Notes under the pieces: model-generated
The model's input: only the letters and a program-made list of their open reading frames with translations
Told to the model about the DNA's origin: nothing
Database searches by the model: none
Position numbers and translations under genes: made by a program
From: Halocatena salina
GTDB lineage: Archaea > Halobacteriota > Halobacteria > Halobacteriales > Haloarculaceae
DNA length: 64,000 bases
NCBI RefSeq assembly: GCF_023115355.1
Contig: NZ_CP096019.1
Coordinates: forward strand, 1,550,001 to 1,614,000
Direction of reading: 5' to 3'
In this document: piece by piece, positions 8,936 through 17,198 of the stretch
Numbering within the stretch: position 1 is the stretch's first letter
Layout: the number at the start of each line of letters is the position of its first letter

Positions 8936-9262
8936 TGCGACGGTGATCTCTCGGTGCTGTGTGGTCTGATCGACGGACAGAAGATCTAAGTTAATGACAT
9001 ACTGGTAATACCTACTGTTGATGTCTTAATATCGTCCTAAGAGTATCTACTGTTGAAAAGAATATTATATTATAAAACTGTTCTATTGATGGGTTGGGTG
9101 AAGATGTACTGAATAGAGGGTGGGTGTCTGGCGCGGTGGCTCATTTGAATCGTTCAATCACATCGTTTAATATCTATTTGCATGAATATAGAATTCTGAA
9201 ATATATTATCGTACGAACTCAACGTCCAAATGCTTATTTAATCAGTTTCAGAATAGCAGATA
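8936..9262. other. AT-rich intergenic region before the accessory gene
   Basis: About 330 bases without a supportable gene. Base composition drops sharply after about 8990, with runs such as ATATTATATTATAAAAC (9064-9080), which offer several possible TATA boxes for the following gene. No direct repeat, tRNA end or integrase fragment was recognised. It probably marks the left border of the foreign DNA. Confidence 0.6.
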
Positions 9263-10330
9263 ATGACATCTGAGGGAGTTATCGCATCAGACGCTACTAA
9301 GAATGATTTTCATGATCAACACCCTAATGGGTTTAGCGCGATCTCGGTAGCGATCGCTATTGAAGATCAAGATGAATTCAACGAAGCCTATTTTGAGATA
9401 ATAAAAGATAAAATAGATAAGTACGGGATAAAATCTCCGACACCGATAATCAAAGATAAACTCATCAATAGATATGTGTCTCTATGGAAGCAAGAAAAAG
9501 CAAGGGAAGATATTGTACTGAATCTTCTATCCATAGATGCTTTAGACACGATCTACGTGACAGAAACATATTTTCAACCTTTCTGGGTGGAATTATATGG
9601 GGATGAGGATAATGAGTTTCGGAGGGTGATATCACATGACTTTGTTGAAAACATATTATTCCAATATTATGATATTATATCGATATGGAAATACTTTGAA
9701 CGATACAGCAGTAGCGGTTCAGCATACACTAGGGTCCTTACGGACGACTTTTCGGGACGCGTATGTAGAGCATATGAAGAGGTTGGTGACTACTGTGACA
9801 GATTCGATGCGATACCATATGGTGACATGACTTATCCTGCCCTTTCGATGGCCGATTTGGTCACCGGATTGTTAAAACAAGAGGTCTATCCACTACGAAG
9901 AAAAGAAATTCAAGAATATATACAAGATGATACCCCTGCCTACGTGGAAACTGAAAGCGTTCGCCAAGACGACCTAGATAAAATTGTACCTTATAAGACG
10001 GATGATGTCCGAACTGATTTACTCAGACCAGACCCGACAGTTCATTTCTATACAGGGAATGGGCTATCTAAAGACAGGCTGAAAACGTTAGATCTGTTTG
10101 ATTATGGGTGTCTATACGCCCAACAACACTCTGGATGTGTAAAGCTATTTGACGAATCGAATGATCGCAACCATTTATCAGGTGATGATTTGATTATTTG
10201 TCTTGACAACTCATCAGACTCGTTTGCTGATTATGAAGAATTGAACTCTAAGTATTCAGCGCAAGTTCTTGATCGAACAGAGGCTTTAGAATACTTATCC
10301 AGTGAGGTTCCTCCTGAATTAGTTCTGTAA
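9263..10330 (+). CDS. AT-rich accessory protein, possibly DUF3800-like (RNase H-fold)
   Basis: A 355-residue protein whose base composition and codon use (many AAA, ATA, GAT and AAT codons) differ strongly from its neighbours, so it was probably acquired horizontally. The N-terminus has a strand with an acidic residue (VIASDATKNDFHD) followed by a strand (FSAISVAIAI). Near residue 195 is YPALSMADLVTGLL. This order is reminiscent of DUF3800, whose members start with an acidic strand and end with a QLADLIAG-like motif and are often found with mobile or defence DNA. The last 100 residues look like a separate domain. The match is weak, so the function should be regarded as unknown. A hairpin terminator follows at 10363-10382. 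Confidence 0.6.
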   Translation: MTSEGVIASDATKNDFHDQHPNGFSAISVAIAIEDQDEFNEAYFEIIKDKIDKYGIKSPTPIIKDKLINRYVSLWKQEKAREDIVLNLLSIDALDTIYVTETYFQPFWVELYGDEDNEFRRVISHDFVENILFQYYDIISIWKYFERYSSSGSAYTRVLTDDFSGRVCRAYEEVGDYCDRFDAIPYGDMTYPALSMADLVTGLLKQEVYPLRRKEIQEYIQDDTPAYVETESVRQDDLDKIVPYKTDDVRTDLLRPDPTVHFYTGNGLSKDRLKTLDLFDYGCLYAQQHSGCVKLFDESNDRNHLSGDDLIICLDNSSDSFADYEELNSKYSAQVLDRTEALEYLSSEVPPELVL

Positions 10331-10362
10331 ACAGCGTAACAACTACAAAGAACATTAGTACA

Positions 10363-10382
10363 GGGTCTCCGGCGGGAGACCC
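10363..10382 (+). terminator. Hairpin after the AT-rich gene
   Basis: Perfect 8-bp stem with a 4-base loop (GGGTCTCC-GGCG-GGAGACCC), 33 bases after the stop codon of the preceding gene. It is followed by AAGGAATTAGCCTTTTC, which can fold into a small second stem and contains a short T-run. Confidence 0.55.
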
Positions 10383-10575
10383 AAGGAATTAGCCTTTTCT
10401 CAAAGACTCTGTCGTCAAGTATGGGTTTACCTGCATAAAAATTTTGTGTTTAAGCCACCCAGCTACTATCGACCAAGTAGGTCAGACATCAATCTTGTTA
10501 GTCAGCGAGGATTCCGACAAGACCAGTTGTCAGTGCGACACGATATTATTCATTTCATCAGTACCTTTATGTGTG

Positions 10576-10839
10576 ATGGCGGAGGCAACGATAAACGAGA
10601 ACGCCGGTGTGCGCCGCGGGGCGTGTGCGTTCGTCTTGAACGCGCCGGGTGTCCATACCACCCGACGCTGGGTTCTCACGACAGAGAAACCCATGATTGG
10701 GAACGCAACAGAGACATGTAACGGTGTCGAATCGTATCAGAAAAACAAACAGCGCCAGCGCTGTCGGAACTGTGGGCGGCCGGTTCAGTCGCGGTACGCG
10801 CATCGGATGGGGTGTCCACTGCTGGAGGGCCGCCGATGA
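10576..10839 (+). CDS. Small protein with C-terminal CxxC/CP zinc-finger motif
   Basis: This 87-residue protein has a high-GC third codon position, in contrast to the preceding AT-rich gene. Its C-terminal 30 residues are basic and contain CRNCGRPVQSRYAHRMGCP, a CxxC plus His/Cys pattern suited to binding one zinc ion. The first half is less conserved-looking. An internal ATG at 10693 (MIGNATETC) would give a compact 48-residue zinc-finger protein and is a serious alternative start. The stop overlaps the next gene by 4 bases (ATGA), so the two are coupled. Small zinc-finger proteins of this type are frequent in haloarchaeal plasmids, proviruses and integrated elements. Probably DNA/RNA- or protein-binding. 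Confidence 0.6.
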   Translation: MAEATINENAGVRRGACAFVLNAPGVHTTRRWVLTTEKPMIGNATETCNGVESYQKNKQRQRCRNCGRPVQSRYAHRMGCPLLEGRR

Positions 10840-11387
10840 CGTTACCGGTGTTTCAGTTCTGGGATCGGCTGGGCGAGTCGGTGAACCTCTCAACAGTGGA
10901 GGATCGAGGGACAATCTCGAAAGCGGAATTGTACCACATCGTGGACGTGGGGCAAGGCGTCTGGTGCAGACCGTGTCGGAGTACGGGCTGTGCGCACGCC
11001 ACGCAGATCGAGGGGATACTAGCGACGGCCGGACTTGGCCGGTCACGGACGGAGTACGACGACTTGCCCGGGATTGCGAACGTCACGCGCTACGACGCGG
11101 CAAAGGAGTTGGTCGTCACCGGGTGGTTCGAGAACGGCGGTCGGGTGCGCTACCACGAGCAGCGTGATGGCACCGTTGCCCAGTCGGTGTACACACCCGA
11201 AAGCGATCGAGAGCCAGCCGAGGTAACCGAACAACCCGAGGCGAAGAGTGCCCCAGCCGCGTTGGTCACGGCGCTGGCGGAATACTGTCACTATCGCCAG
11301 CGTGGGGATCTCGATGGACTACGGGCCTGTTACCCCGACGTAGCACGCGTCGTTGGCGAGCCGCCCGTCGTCCACGCCGACGACTGA
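10836..11387 (+). CDS. Accessory protein with Cys/His cluster (SWIM-like?)
   Basis: A 183-residue acidic protein coupled to the preceding zinc-finger gene by a 4-base overlap. Near residue 48 it has WCRPCRSTGCAHATQIEG, a Cys-x2-Cys-x4-Cys-x-His cluster that could bind zinc and faintly resembles the end of a SWIM finger. A beta-rich middle follows (RYDAAKELVVTGWFENGGRV), then a Pro/Glu/Ala linker and a helical tail with YCHYRQRGDLDGLRACYPDV. I do not recognise the family. Sitting between the two inverted stem-loop repeats, it is likely part of the same accessory block as the AT-rich gene. Confidence 0.6.
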   Translation: MTLPVFQFWDRLGESVNLSTVEDRGTISKAELYHIVDVGQGVWCRPCRSTGCAHATQIEGILATAGLGRSRTEYDDLPGIANVTRYDAAKELVVTGWFENGGRVRYHEQRDGTVAQSVYTPESDREPAEVTEQPEAKSAPAALVTALAEYCHYRQRGDLDGLRACYPDVARVVGEPPVVHADD

Positions 11388-11389
11388 GA

Positions 11390-11527
11390 ACACAAAGGCG
11401 ACGGAGCGGTGCGTTGCGGAGGCGGGGCGGGCAGGTCACTCTCCGCGAGCGAAGCTCGCGGCTTTTTTTAGTCCAGGTTTTTTGCGCGAGGGTGAGCTTC
11501 GCTCACCCGAGCGTAAAAAAAGTGGGG
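11390..11527. repeat. Stem-loop repeat element, copy B (inverted relative to copy A)
   Basis: It contains two perfect stem-loops with 3-base loops: CCGCGAGC-GAA-GCTCGCGG (11443-11461) and GGGTGAGC-TTC-GCTCACCC (11490-11508), separated by a T-rich spacer and flanked by T- and A-runs. Read on the minus strand, its order matches copy A at 8798-8935 across roughly 140 bases. It lies between the ends of two convergent genes, the expected place for a bidirectional terminator. Confidence 0.8.
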
Positions 11528-11529
11528 GT

Positions 11530-12168
11530 TCAGCAAACAGGCTTAGGGTTCACACCCATCGATTCGAGTTGATCGGTGTACTCCTCGTAGGCGGTTTGGA
11601 TCGCGCCCGAGGCAGCTTCACGCGCCTGCTCCCGCTCCTCGTCGGTCTCACAGTACGCCTCCACGAGTGTGCTCGCCCGGTCGAGTTGTTCTTCGAGATC
11701 CGATTTCAGTTCTCGGAACGTCCCCGCAGTCTGGGGATCGGCTTGCCCGACGAAAAACGCGGTCACCTGCTCTTTGGATTTCTCCGCAGCGATCGTCCGC
11801 CCGACGAAGGCACCGATCCGTTCGACCGTCTCCTCTCGATCGCGGAGATACGACTGGATCGCCGGAACGGTCTCTTCGGGAGCGTGATCGTCGTCGGGGC
11901 TGTCGAGCAGTCCGGCGACCGTCTCATAATGATCTTGCTCTTCGCTCGCGCTCTCGGCGAACGTCTCGGCGGCCGTTCCGCTTTCCTCGTCGCCCCACGA
12001 CGCGAACGTCTCCATCGCAGCGTGTTCGGCCGTCGCAACCGCCCGGAGCACCGCCTCCGGTTCGAGTTCGCCCTCGGTGTCGGCGTACAACGCCTTCGAG
12101 GAACCCAGCCGCGACAGCGCGGTTTTGTTTCGATCTCGGACAGTCTCGATAAACTCCGAACCTGTCAT
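11530..12168 (-). CDS. Ferritin-like/rubrerythrin-like helical protein
   Basis: I chose the ATG at 12168 (MTGSEFIETVRDRN), giving 212 residues; a longer frame upstream reads poorly. The protein is almost entirely helical and acidic. ATAEHAAMETF and SASEEQDHYETV give E-x2-H-type pairs like the iron-binding helices of the ferritin/rubrerythrin fold, while TIAAEKSKEQVTAFFVGQAD lies further on. Haloarchaeal relatives have been annotated as transcription antitermination or rubrerythrin-like proteins, but evidence for either role is thin. It has its own orientation, convergent with the accessory genes, and copy B of the stem-loop repeat sits at its 3' end. Fold moderately sure, function unknown. 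Confidence 0.65.
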   Translation of the reverse strand: MTGSEFIETVRDRNKTALSRLGSSKALYADTEGELEPEAVLRAVATAEHAAMETFASWGDEESGTAAETFAESASEEQDHYETVAGLLDSPDDDHAPEETVPAIQSYLRDREETVERIGAFVGRTIAAEKSKEQVTAFFVGQADPQTAGTFRELKSDLEEQLDRASTLVEAYCETDEEREQAREAASGAIQTAYEEYTDQLESMGVNPKPVC

Positions 12169-12275
12169 ACGTCTCTCTACTTGGGCGGGTTGCTTGTACC
12201 CTCTGGCACAGCGGTGTTCGACCAACGTCGTCGGAAGTCAGTCTTTTGATGGCGGCCGTCGTTTTTCACTCCGAC

Positions 12276-12692
12276 ATGAACCGTCCGCTCAGTGCCGTCG
12301 CCGGTGGAGTTGCCGGCACGGCCATCTTGTCGTTGCTGATGATCTTGACCGAGGTGCAGACACGGAGCCAGATCCGGATCTTCGACGTGATCGCCCGGTT
12401 CGTCGGACTGCCTGGACACGTCGTCATCGGATTCGTGCTGTTTGTGGCTGCTGGCGTGTTCGCGTGGCCCCTGTTGTTCGTCGCGCTGGAGCCGTACATC
12501 CCAGGCGGTCCCGATCCCGCTCAACGGGGGATCGTGCTCGCGGTCGCGCTCTGGATCGTGTTCGTCATCACCGGCCGCGGATCGATCGGCTGGCCGCTCG
12601 TGATCGTGTACGCCGGACTGACCCTGATAGCGCATCTCGCATACGGGTTCACCCTCGGCGCGGTGTACACCTATTTCCGGGACTCCACGTAG
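12276..12692 (+). CDS. DUF6789-like four-helix membrane protein
   Basis: A 138-residue membrane protein starting at MNRPLSAVAGGVAG, with in-frame ATGs upstream at 12246 and 12249 as less likely starts. Four hydrophobic segments are visible: around GTAILSLLMIL, GHVVIGFVLFVAAGVFAW, GIVLAVALWIVFVI and LVIVYAGLTLIAHLAYG. The pattern resembles the DUF6789 family that accompanies haem-copper oxidase genes in haloarchaea. It lies about 150 bases upstream of the oxidase subunit I gene on the same strand. A role in oxidase assembly is suggested by context only. The promoter for the oxidase probably lies in the AT-rich stretch 12745-12785. Confidence 0.7.
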   Translation: MNRPLSAVAGGVAGTAILSLLMILTEVQTRSQIRIFDVIARFVGLPGHVVIGFVLFVAAGVFAWPLLFVALEPYIPGGPDPAQRGIVLAVALWIVFVITGRGSIGWPLVIVYAGLTLIAHLAYGFTLGAVYTYFRDST

Positions 12693-12844
12693 TGTATCCG
12701 ACAGCACACCGTTCCGTGTCGTTCGGTGCCCAATCCACTACCGTCCCTGTGATGTATAATAACACGAAAAATCAACAATAACACCGATACCACCCACCTA
12801 TTTCTATCGTGGAGACGTATCCTCCGCCACTGATTTCACCACAT

Positions 12845-14608
12845 ATGTTACCGACAGTTCCTTTCTCGGGCCTCGTACTCGTCGGTGGACTGCTACTTGC
12901 TGTCGCTGTGGCGTTCACCCTTCGGAACGGGTGGCCGCCGACGCTTGCACTCCCGGACGGAGGGCATTTTGTCGGTGGTGAGGCAGCCGAACAGATGGAG
13001 ACCGAGAAGCCCAGCGGGCTATTCCGGTGGTTCACCACGGTCGATCACAAGGACATCGGAATCTTGTACATCGTGTTTGCGACGGCGACTGCCCTCTGGG
13101 GTGGGACTGACGCGATGATGATCCGAACGGAGCTGTTGACGCCGACGGCTGGACCGTGGGATCCGGTAACGTACAATGCCCTGTTTACCACTCACGGATT
13201 GACGATGCTGCTGTTTTTCGTTACACCGGCCTTTTTCGGTATCGGGAACTACTTCCTCCCGCTGTTGCTCGGGGCCGACGATATGGCCTATCCCCGGATC
13301 AACGCGATCGCGTTCTGGGTCCTGCCGCCGGCGTATCTGCTCGTCCGCGCGGGACTCATCACTGAGGTGATAGCGAAAGCGTTCGCAGCCATTAACATCC
13401 AACTCACGTCGTTGTTCGCCCTGACACCACCGGCAACGGGCTGGACGATGTACACGCCGCTGACAGCGGAGATGGTGAATCCACAGATCGATCTGATGTT
13501 GCTTGGATTGCATCTGAGCGGCATCGCCACCACCCTCGGAGCGATCAATTTCCTCGTCACGATCTTCACCGGTCGCGCGGAAGACGTCACCTGGGCCAGA
13601 CTCGACATCTTCTCGTGGACGATGCTCACGACCAGCGGTCTCGTCCTGTTCGCGTTTCCGCTGTTGGGCAGCGCGTTGATCATGCTGCTGTTGGATCGGA
13701 ACTTCGGGACGACGTTTTTCGCTGTCGACGGCGGTGGGCCGTTACTGTGGCAACACCTGTTTTGGTTCTTCGGCCATCCTGAGGTGTACATCCTCGTGTT
13801 ACCGGCGTTCGGACTGGTGAGTCTCATCCTCCCGAAGTTCTCGGGCCGGAAGCTGTTCGGTTTCAAGTTTATCGTCTACTCGACGCTGGCTATCGGCGTG
13901 CTTTCCTTTGGTGTGTGGGCACACCACATGTTCACGACAGGGATCGACCCTCGTGTCCGACTGAGTTTCATGGCGGTGTCGTTGGCGATCGCCATTCCGA
14001 GCGCCGTGAAAACGTTCAACTGGATGACGACGATGTGGGACGGCCACGTCCGACTCACCGCGCCGATGTTGTTCTGTGTCGCCGGTGTTGGGATGTTCAT
14101 CATCGGCGGCGTGACTGGGGTGTTTCTCGCGTCGATCCCGGTCGATATGCTCGTTCACGACACCTACTACGTGGTCGGTCATTTCCACTTCATCGTGATG
14201 GGGATTATCACGTTCGCCGCCTTCTCTGCGAGCTACTACTGGTATCCCATCCTTACCGGCCGGATGTACGATACGCTGCTGGCGAAAGTCCACGCCTGGC
14301 TCAGTATCGTCGGGGTCATAGCCACGTTCGGGCCGATGCTCATCTTCGGGATGGATGGGTTGCCCCGTCGATACGCGACATATCCCTCGAAGTTCGTCGA
14401 ACTTCAACAAGTCTCCTCTATCGGTGCGTTCATCCTGTTCACTGGCGTCATCTTTTGGCTGTACAACATGATCCAGTCCTATCGCATCGGTCCTGTCGTG
14501 TTGGACGCTGACGTCTGGAACCTCAAACCGATCGATCAGTTCACACCCGAATGGCAGTGGTTCGAGCAACGACTCGAAGAGCGCAGACAGAGGTTCCGAG
14601 AAGAGTAG
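12845..14608 (+). CDS. coxA: Haem-copper (cytochrome c/quinol) oxidase subunit I
   Basis: This is the catalytic subunit of a terminal oxidase in the cytoplasmic membrane; it reduces O2 to water and pumps protons. The frame has 12 or more hydrophobic helices after VDHKDIGILYIVFA. Haem ligands are expected in FTTHGLTMLLFF (low-spin haem) and VVGHFHFIVMGI. The copper-B/Glu helix reads FFGHPEVYILVLPA, the signature of A-type oxidases with the Glu of the D-channel, and WAHHMFTTG holds the two adjacent CuB His. I use ATG 12845 (MLPTVPFSG), giving 587 residues; a GTG at 12809 would add 12. No subunit II or III gene is adjacent, so the partner subunits are encoded elsewhere. Confidence 0.93.
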   Translation: MLPTVPFSGLVLVGGLLLAVAVAFTLRNGWPPTLALPDGGHFVGGEAAEQMETEKPSGLFRWFTTVDHKDIGILYIVFATATALWGGTDAMMIRTELLTPTAGPWDPVTYNALFTTHGLTMLLFFVTPAFFGIGNYFLPLLLGADDMAYPRINAIAFWVLPPAYLLVRAGLITEVIAKAFAAINIQLTSLFALTPPATGWTMYTPLTAEMVNPQIDLMLLGLHLSGIATTLGAINFLVTIFTGRAEDVTWARLDIFSWTMLTTSGLVLFAFPLLGSALIMLLLDRNFGTTFFAVDGGGPLLWQHLFWFFGHPEVYILVLPAFGLVSLILPKFSGRKLFGFKFIVYSTLAIGVLSFGVWAHHMFTTGIDPRVRLSFMAVSLAIAIPSAVKTFNWMTTMWDGHVRLTAPMLFCVAGVGMFIIGGVTGVFLASIPVDMLVHDTYYVVGHFHFIVMGIITFAAFSASYYWYPILTGRMYDTLLAKVHAWLSIVGVIATFGPMLIFGMDGLPRRYATYPSKFVELQQVSSIGAFILFTGVIFWLYNMIQSYRIGPVVLDADVWNLKPIDQFTPEWQWFEQRLEERRQRFREE

Positions 14609-15433
14609 TCACGACGATCGTCTCTCCGTCCGCTTTATTTTGCCAACAGTGACGTAAAACGGAATTGTTTCCGTTCGTCGATACGTTCCGTTTTGCATGT
14701 CATCGACGATCGACCGACCCATCTCTCGCCACGAGGACCGGAACGTGTCGTATTCGTCCGGACCCATGCCACCGGCGAGTAAGGTTTCGCGTTGTTGTGC
14801 GATCCGCGATCCGGTCGCTTTTCGCTTTGCGGCTTCGACCGCGCGTCGGTCGTACGGTGGTTCGATCGTTCGGACGTGGTCGTATCGTCGCGTGTGGATA
14901 TCGGTCACTTCTCGGTCCGGTCGGCCGTGGCTCCGGAGGAGTTCGGGAACGGTTCCGAGCGTGACGTCGGTGTTCACCCCTTGGATGTAGTGCGTGCGTG
15001 CCCGGGTAGCCAGTTCGCGTTCGAGGGGGACCGTCGATTCGACGGTGACAGCGCTGTTGTCCGGTTCGATCGCGGCCACGAGGTCCGTCGAACACCGAAC
15101 GAACTCGGCGATTGCGCGGCTCGGATCTGGAAGATTGATCAACAGCGCCTGACAGACCACGAGATCGGCGATTCCCGATTCGAACGGGAGATCGGTCGCA
15201 TCAGCGCGCACCGTCGGAACGGTCGTCTCTTCGAGGAGCTGGCGGTCTCGGTCGACGCCGACGACCGTTCCATCCGTTTCCTCCGACAGCACTGCTGACA
15301 GCTCGCCCGTTCCACACCCCACATCGAGGATCAGCTCTCGGTCTTCGAGTTCGAGCGGAGCGAGCGCTGCTCGGGAGTGGTCCCACATGCCGCGTCTCGT
15401 CTCCTCAAGGTAGTCGGCGGAAAAGCGGCGCAC
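14609..15433 (-). CDS. SAM-dependent methyltransferase (class I)
   Basis: A 274-residue Rossmann-fold methyltransferase. The SAM-binding motif I is ILDVGCGTGELSAVL, followed by an acidic strand end (VVGVDRD), motif III-like RADATDLPFESGIADLVV and a strand-helix ALLINLPDPSRAIAEF. This resembles the UbiE/Methyltransf_11 group. The substrate cannot be inferred. The C-terminal 100 residues are Arg-rich and charged, unlike the small-molecule enzymes of the group. It abuts the oxidase gene tail-to-tail with no spacer, and starts only a few bases from the stop of nfo on the same strand, so it is probably cotranscribed with nfo. Confidence 0.85.
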   Translation of the reverse strand: MRRFSADYLEETRRGMWDHSRAALAPLELEDRELILDVGCGTGELSAVLSEETDGTVVGVDRDRQLLEETTVPTVRADATDLPFESGIADLVVCQALLINLPDPSRAIAEFVRCSTDLVAAIEPDNSAVTVESTVPLERELATRARTHYIQGVNTDVTLGTVPELLRSHGRPDREVTDIHTRRYDHVRTIEPPYDRRAVEAAKRKATGSRIAQQRETLLAGGMGPDEYDTFRSSWREMGRSIVDDMQNGTYRRTETIPFYVTVGKIKRTERRSS

Positions 15434-15437
15434 GATC

Positions 15438-16268
15438 TTAGGTCCTGAGTTCTTTGACCCGGTCGATGTTCCATTCGAAACCCTTCCCGTTCTCGGTTGG
15501 GGTTTCGAGCACCAACGGCACGGAGCGAAGCTCCGGATGATTGACGATCGCCGTCATTCCCTCCACACCGATCCGTCCCTCGCCGATGTGGGCGTGTTCG
15601 TCCTTGTTCGTGCCACACCCGTGTTTCGAATCGTTGAGGTGGATACACCGCAGGTGTTCGAGTCCGATGACGTCATCGAACGTCGCGACGGTCTCGTTCA
15701 CGCCGTCTTCGGTCGATAGGTCGTATCCCGCTGCGAACGCGTGGGCCGTATCCAGACAGACATCCAGATCCTGTTTCGAGCGGTCGAGAACGGTTGCGAG
15801 GTGTTCGAACTCTCCACCCAGCTTCGTTCCACTGCCTGCATCGCTCTCGATGAGCACCGTCACGTCGTCGGGAATGTTTAGCTCATCGAGCGCGCTCACA
15901 GCGTTGGTGAGTCCGTTTTCGACGCCAGCCCCAGTGTGAGCTCCCAGATGCACGTTCACGTACTCGATATCGAGCGTCTGTGCCGCATCGATCTCTCGCT
16001 GTAAACTGTCGATCGACTTCGCGCGGAGATCCGCTTTGGGCGTGCACAGATTCACGAGATACGAGGTGTGAATGACCCACGGTCCCGCGAGCTGTTCGGC
16101 GGTCCCGTTTTGGAACTGGGTCGCCTCTTCCGCTCCGATGTTCGGATCTTGCCACACCTGTGGCGAGTGAGTGAAGATCTGTCCGCAGTTACCGCCGACG
16201 TCGAGTTGGTTCGTTACCGCGTTGTCGACGCCGCCAGCGATAGAGACATGTGCTCCAATTCGTGCCAT
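15438..16268 (-). CDS. nfo: Endonuclease IV (AP endonuclease)
   Basis: Endonuclease IV cleaves DNA at abasic sites in base excision repair, using three zinc ions in a TIM barrel. The 276-residue length fits. Metal-site segments appear in the expected order: [10 protein letters not shown] at the N-terminus, [20 protein letters not shown] (usually LENTAG), [33 protein letters not shown] and a final [10 protein letters not shown]. The ligands His, Glu and Asp are all present. The start at 16268 ([10 protein letters not shown]) is natural. It forms a possible operon with the downstream methyltransferase and lies 48 bases from the end of lplA, same strand. Confidence 0.95.
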   Translation of the reverse strand: MARIGAHVSIAGGVDNAVTNQLDVGGNCGQIFTHSPQVWQDPNIGAEEATQFQNGTAEQLAGPWVIHTSYLVNLCTPKADLRAKSIDSLQREIDAAQTLDIEYVNVHLGAHTGAGVENGLTNAVSALDELNIPDDVTVLIESDAGSGTKLGGEFEHLATVLDRSKQDLDVCLDTAHAFAAGYDLSTEDGVNETVATFDDVIGLEHLRCIHLNDSKHGCGTNKDEHAHIGEGRIGVEGMTAIVNHPELRSVPLVLETPTENGKGFEWNIDRVKELRT

Positions 16269-16316
16269 GTTCGTGCTTTCAGGCCGGTGAGGATAGGGCT
16301 TTGGAGTTCGGGAATC

Positions 16317-17135
16317 CTACGCGATGGGGTCCTCACCGGTACGGTTCCACGCTTTGGCACCGAACTTTTCGGTGGCAATCTCTTCGGCTCGTTCCAGCTC
16401 TTGGTCGGTCCACGTTCCCACTTCGGCGTCGGCCCACTTCTGGAGCGCGTCTTCGAGTGCTCGCACCGCCTCCCCTCGAGAGACGTCGCTGTGCTCGTCG
16501 ATCGCAGTGATACGGTCCGTGATCCGATCGAGCGAAACGTCCGGATCGGTAAAACACGCGCGGGTGCGTTCGGGTGTCGCGTGATAGGTGAGCGATCCAT
16601 GTTGGATCACGCTGTCACGTCGTCGGTACTGGGCGTTGCCACTGAGTTTACCACCCTCGTAGATGATGTCGTGTGCCGGATGGATATCCCTGAGATAACA
16701 GGCTGGCTCGTGGAGTGCATCGGCGCTTTCGTGAGCGAAATCGGCGGCTACACCCATCGCAGCGCAACCATCGAGCAGTGGTTGGCAGAGCCGCTCGTAG
16801 CTCGCCATCAGATCACCCGGAAGTTCAGCAGCCGGTGCGATGATCGAATAGGAAATGTCGCCGTGCTCGTCGTGGTAGATCGCTCCGCCACCGGTCGGTC
16901 GACGGGTGACCGTGATCCCTTCTCGTTCACAAAACGCCCAATCGATGTCTTCAGGTCGTTGGTGATAACCCAACGAAAGCGTGGATGGCTGCCATCGATA
17001 CACCCGAACCGTTCGTGGACCACCGTCGGCGGCCGTTTCTGCTGCTACTACATCGAGCGCCATACACAGCGGCCCGGGCAATGATTCTTCACGGACTAAC
17101 CGCCACTCCCGTTCGGTGCGGTCGACATCGGTCAT
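16317..17135 (-). CDS. lplA: Lipoate--protein ligase A family
   Basis: This 272-residue BPL/LplA-fold protein attaches lipoate (or octanoate) to the lipoyl domains of 2-oxoacid dehydrogenases or GcvH. Characteristic pieces are YRWQPSTLSLGYHQ, the RRPTGGGAIYHDEHGDISYS lipoate-binding loop, and GKLSGNAQYRRRDSVIQHGS with the catalytic Lys. The ATG at 17135 (MTDVDRTEREWRL) fits family starts; 17177 would add 14 residues over a palindrome. The C-terminal extension (about 50 residues) is acidic and helical. A protein this size with a complete N-domain could be LplA or the related LipM-type octanoyltransferase; specificity is not decided by sequence. Confidence 0.88.
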   Translation of the reverse strand: MTDVDRTEREWRLVREESLPGPLCMALDVVAAETAADGGPRTVRVYRWQPSTLSLGYHQRPEDIDWAFCEREGITVTRRPTGGGAIYHDEHGDISYSIIAPAAELPGDLMASYERLCQPLLDGCAAMGVAADFAHESADALHEPACYLRDIHPAHDIIYEGGKLSGNAQYRRRDSVIQHGSLTYHATPERTRACFTDPDVSLDRITDRITAIDEHSDVSRGEAVRALEDALQKWADAEVGTWTDQELERAEEIATEKFGAKAWNRTGEDPIA

Positions 17136-17178
17136 ACCGGCCCTTCGGAGGGTACCGACAAAAGAGCGACCGTTCATA

Positions 17179-17198
17179 GTAAACGATTACTCGTTTAC
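17179..17198. promoter_or_regulatory. 8-bp palindrome between lplA and the next gene
   Basis: GTAAACGA-TTAC-TCGTTTAC forms a perfect inverted repeat. It covers the stop codon of the minus-strand gene at 17187 and lies 44 bases before the chosen lplA start. It may be a short terminator or an operator for lplA; the sequence alone does not decide. Confidence 0.4.

Noticed and set aside
11353-12249. Plus-strand open frame (298 codons) running through copy B of the repeat and opposite the ferritin-like gene
   Set aside because: Part is the translated stem-loop repeat (text like FLREGELRSPERKK) and the rest is antisense of the minus-strand gene.
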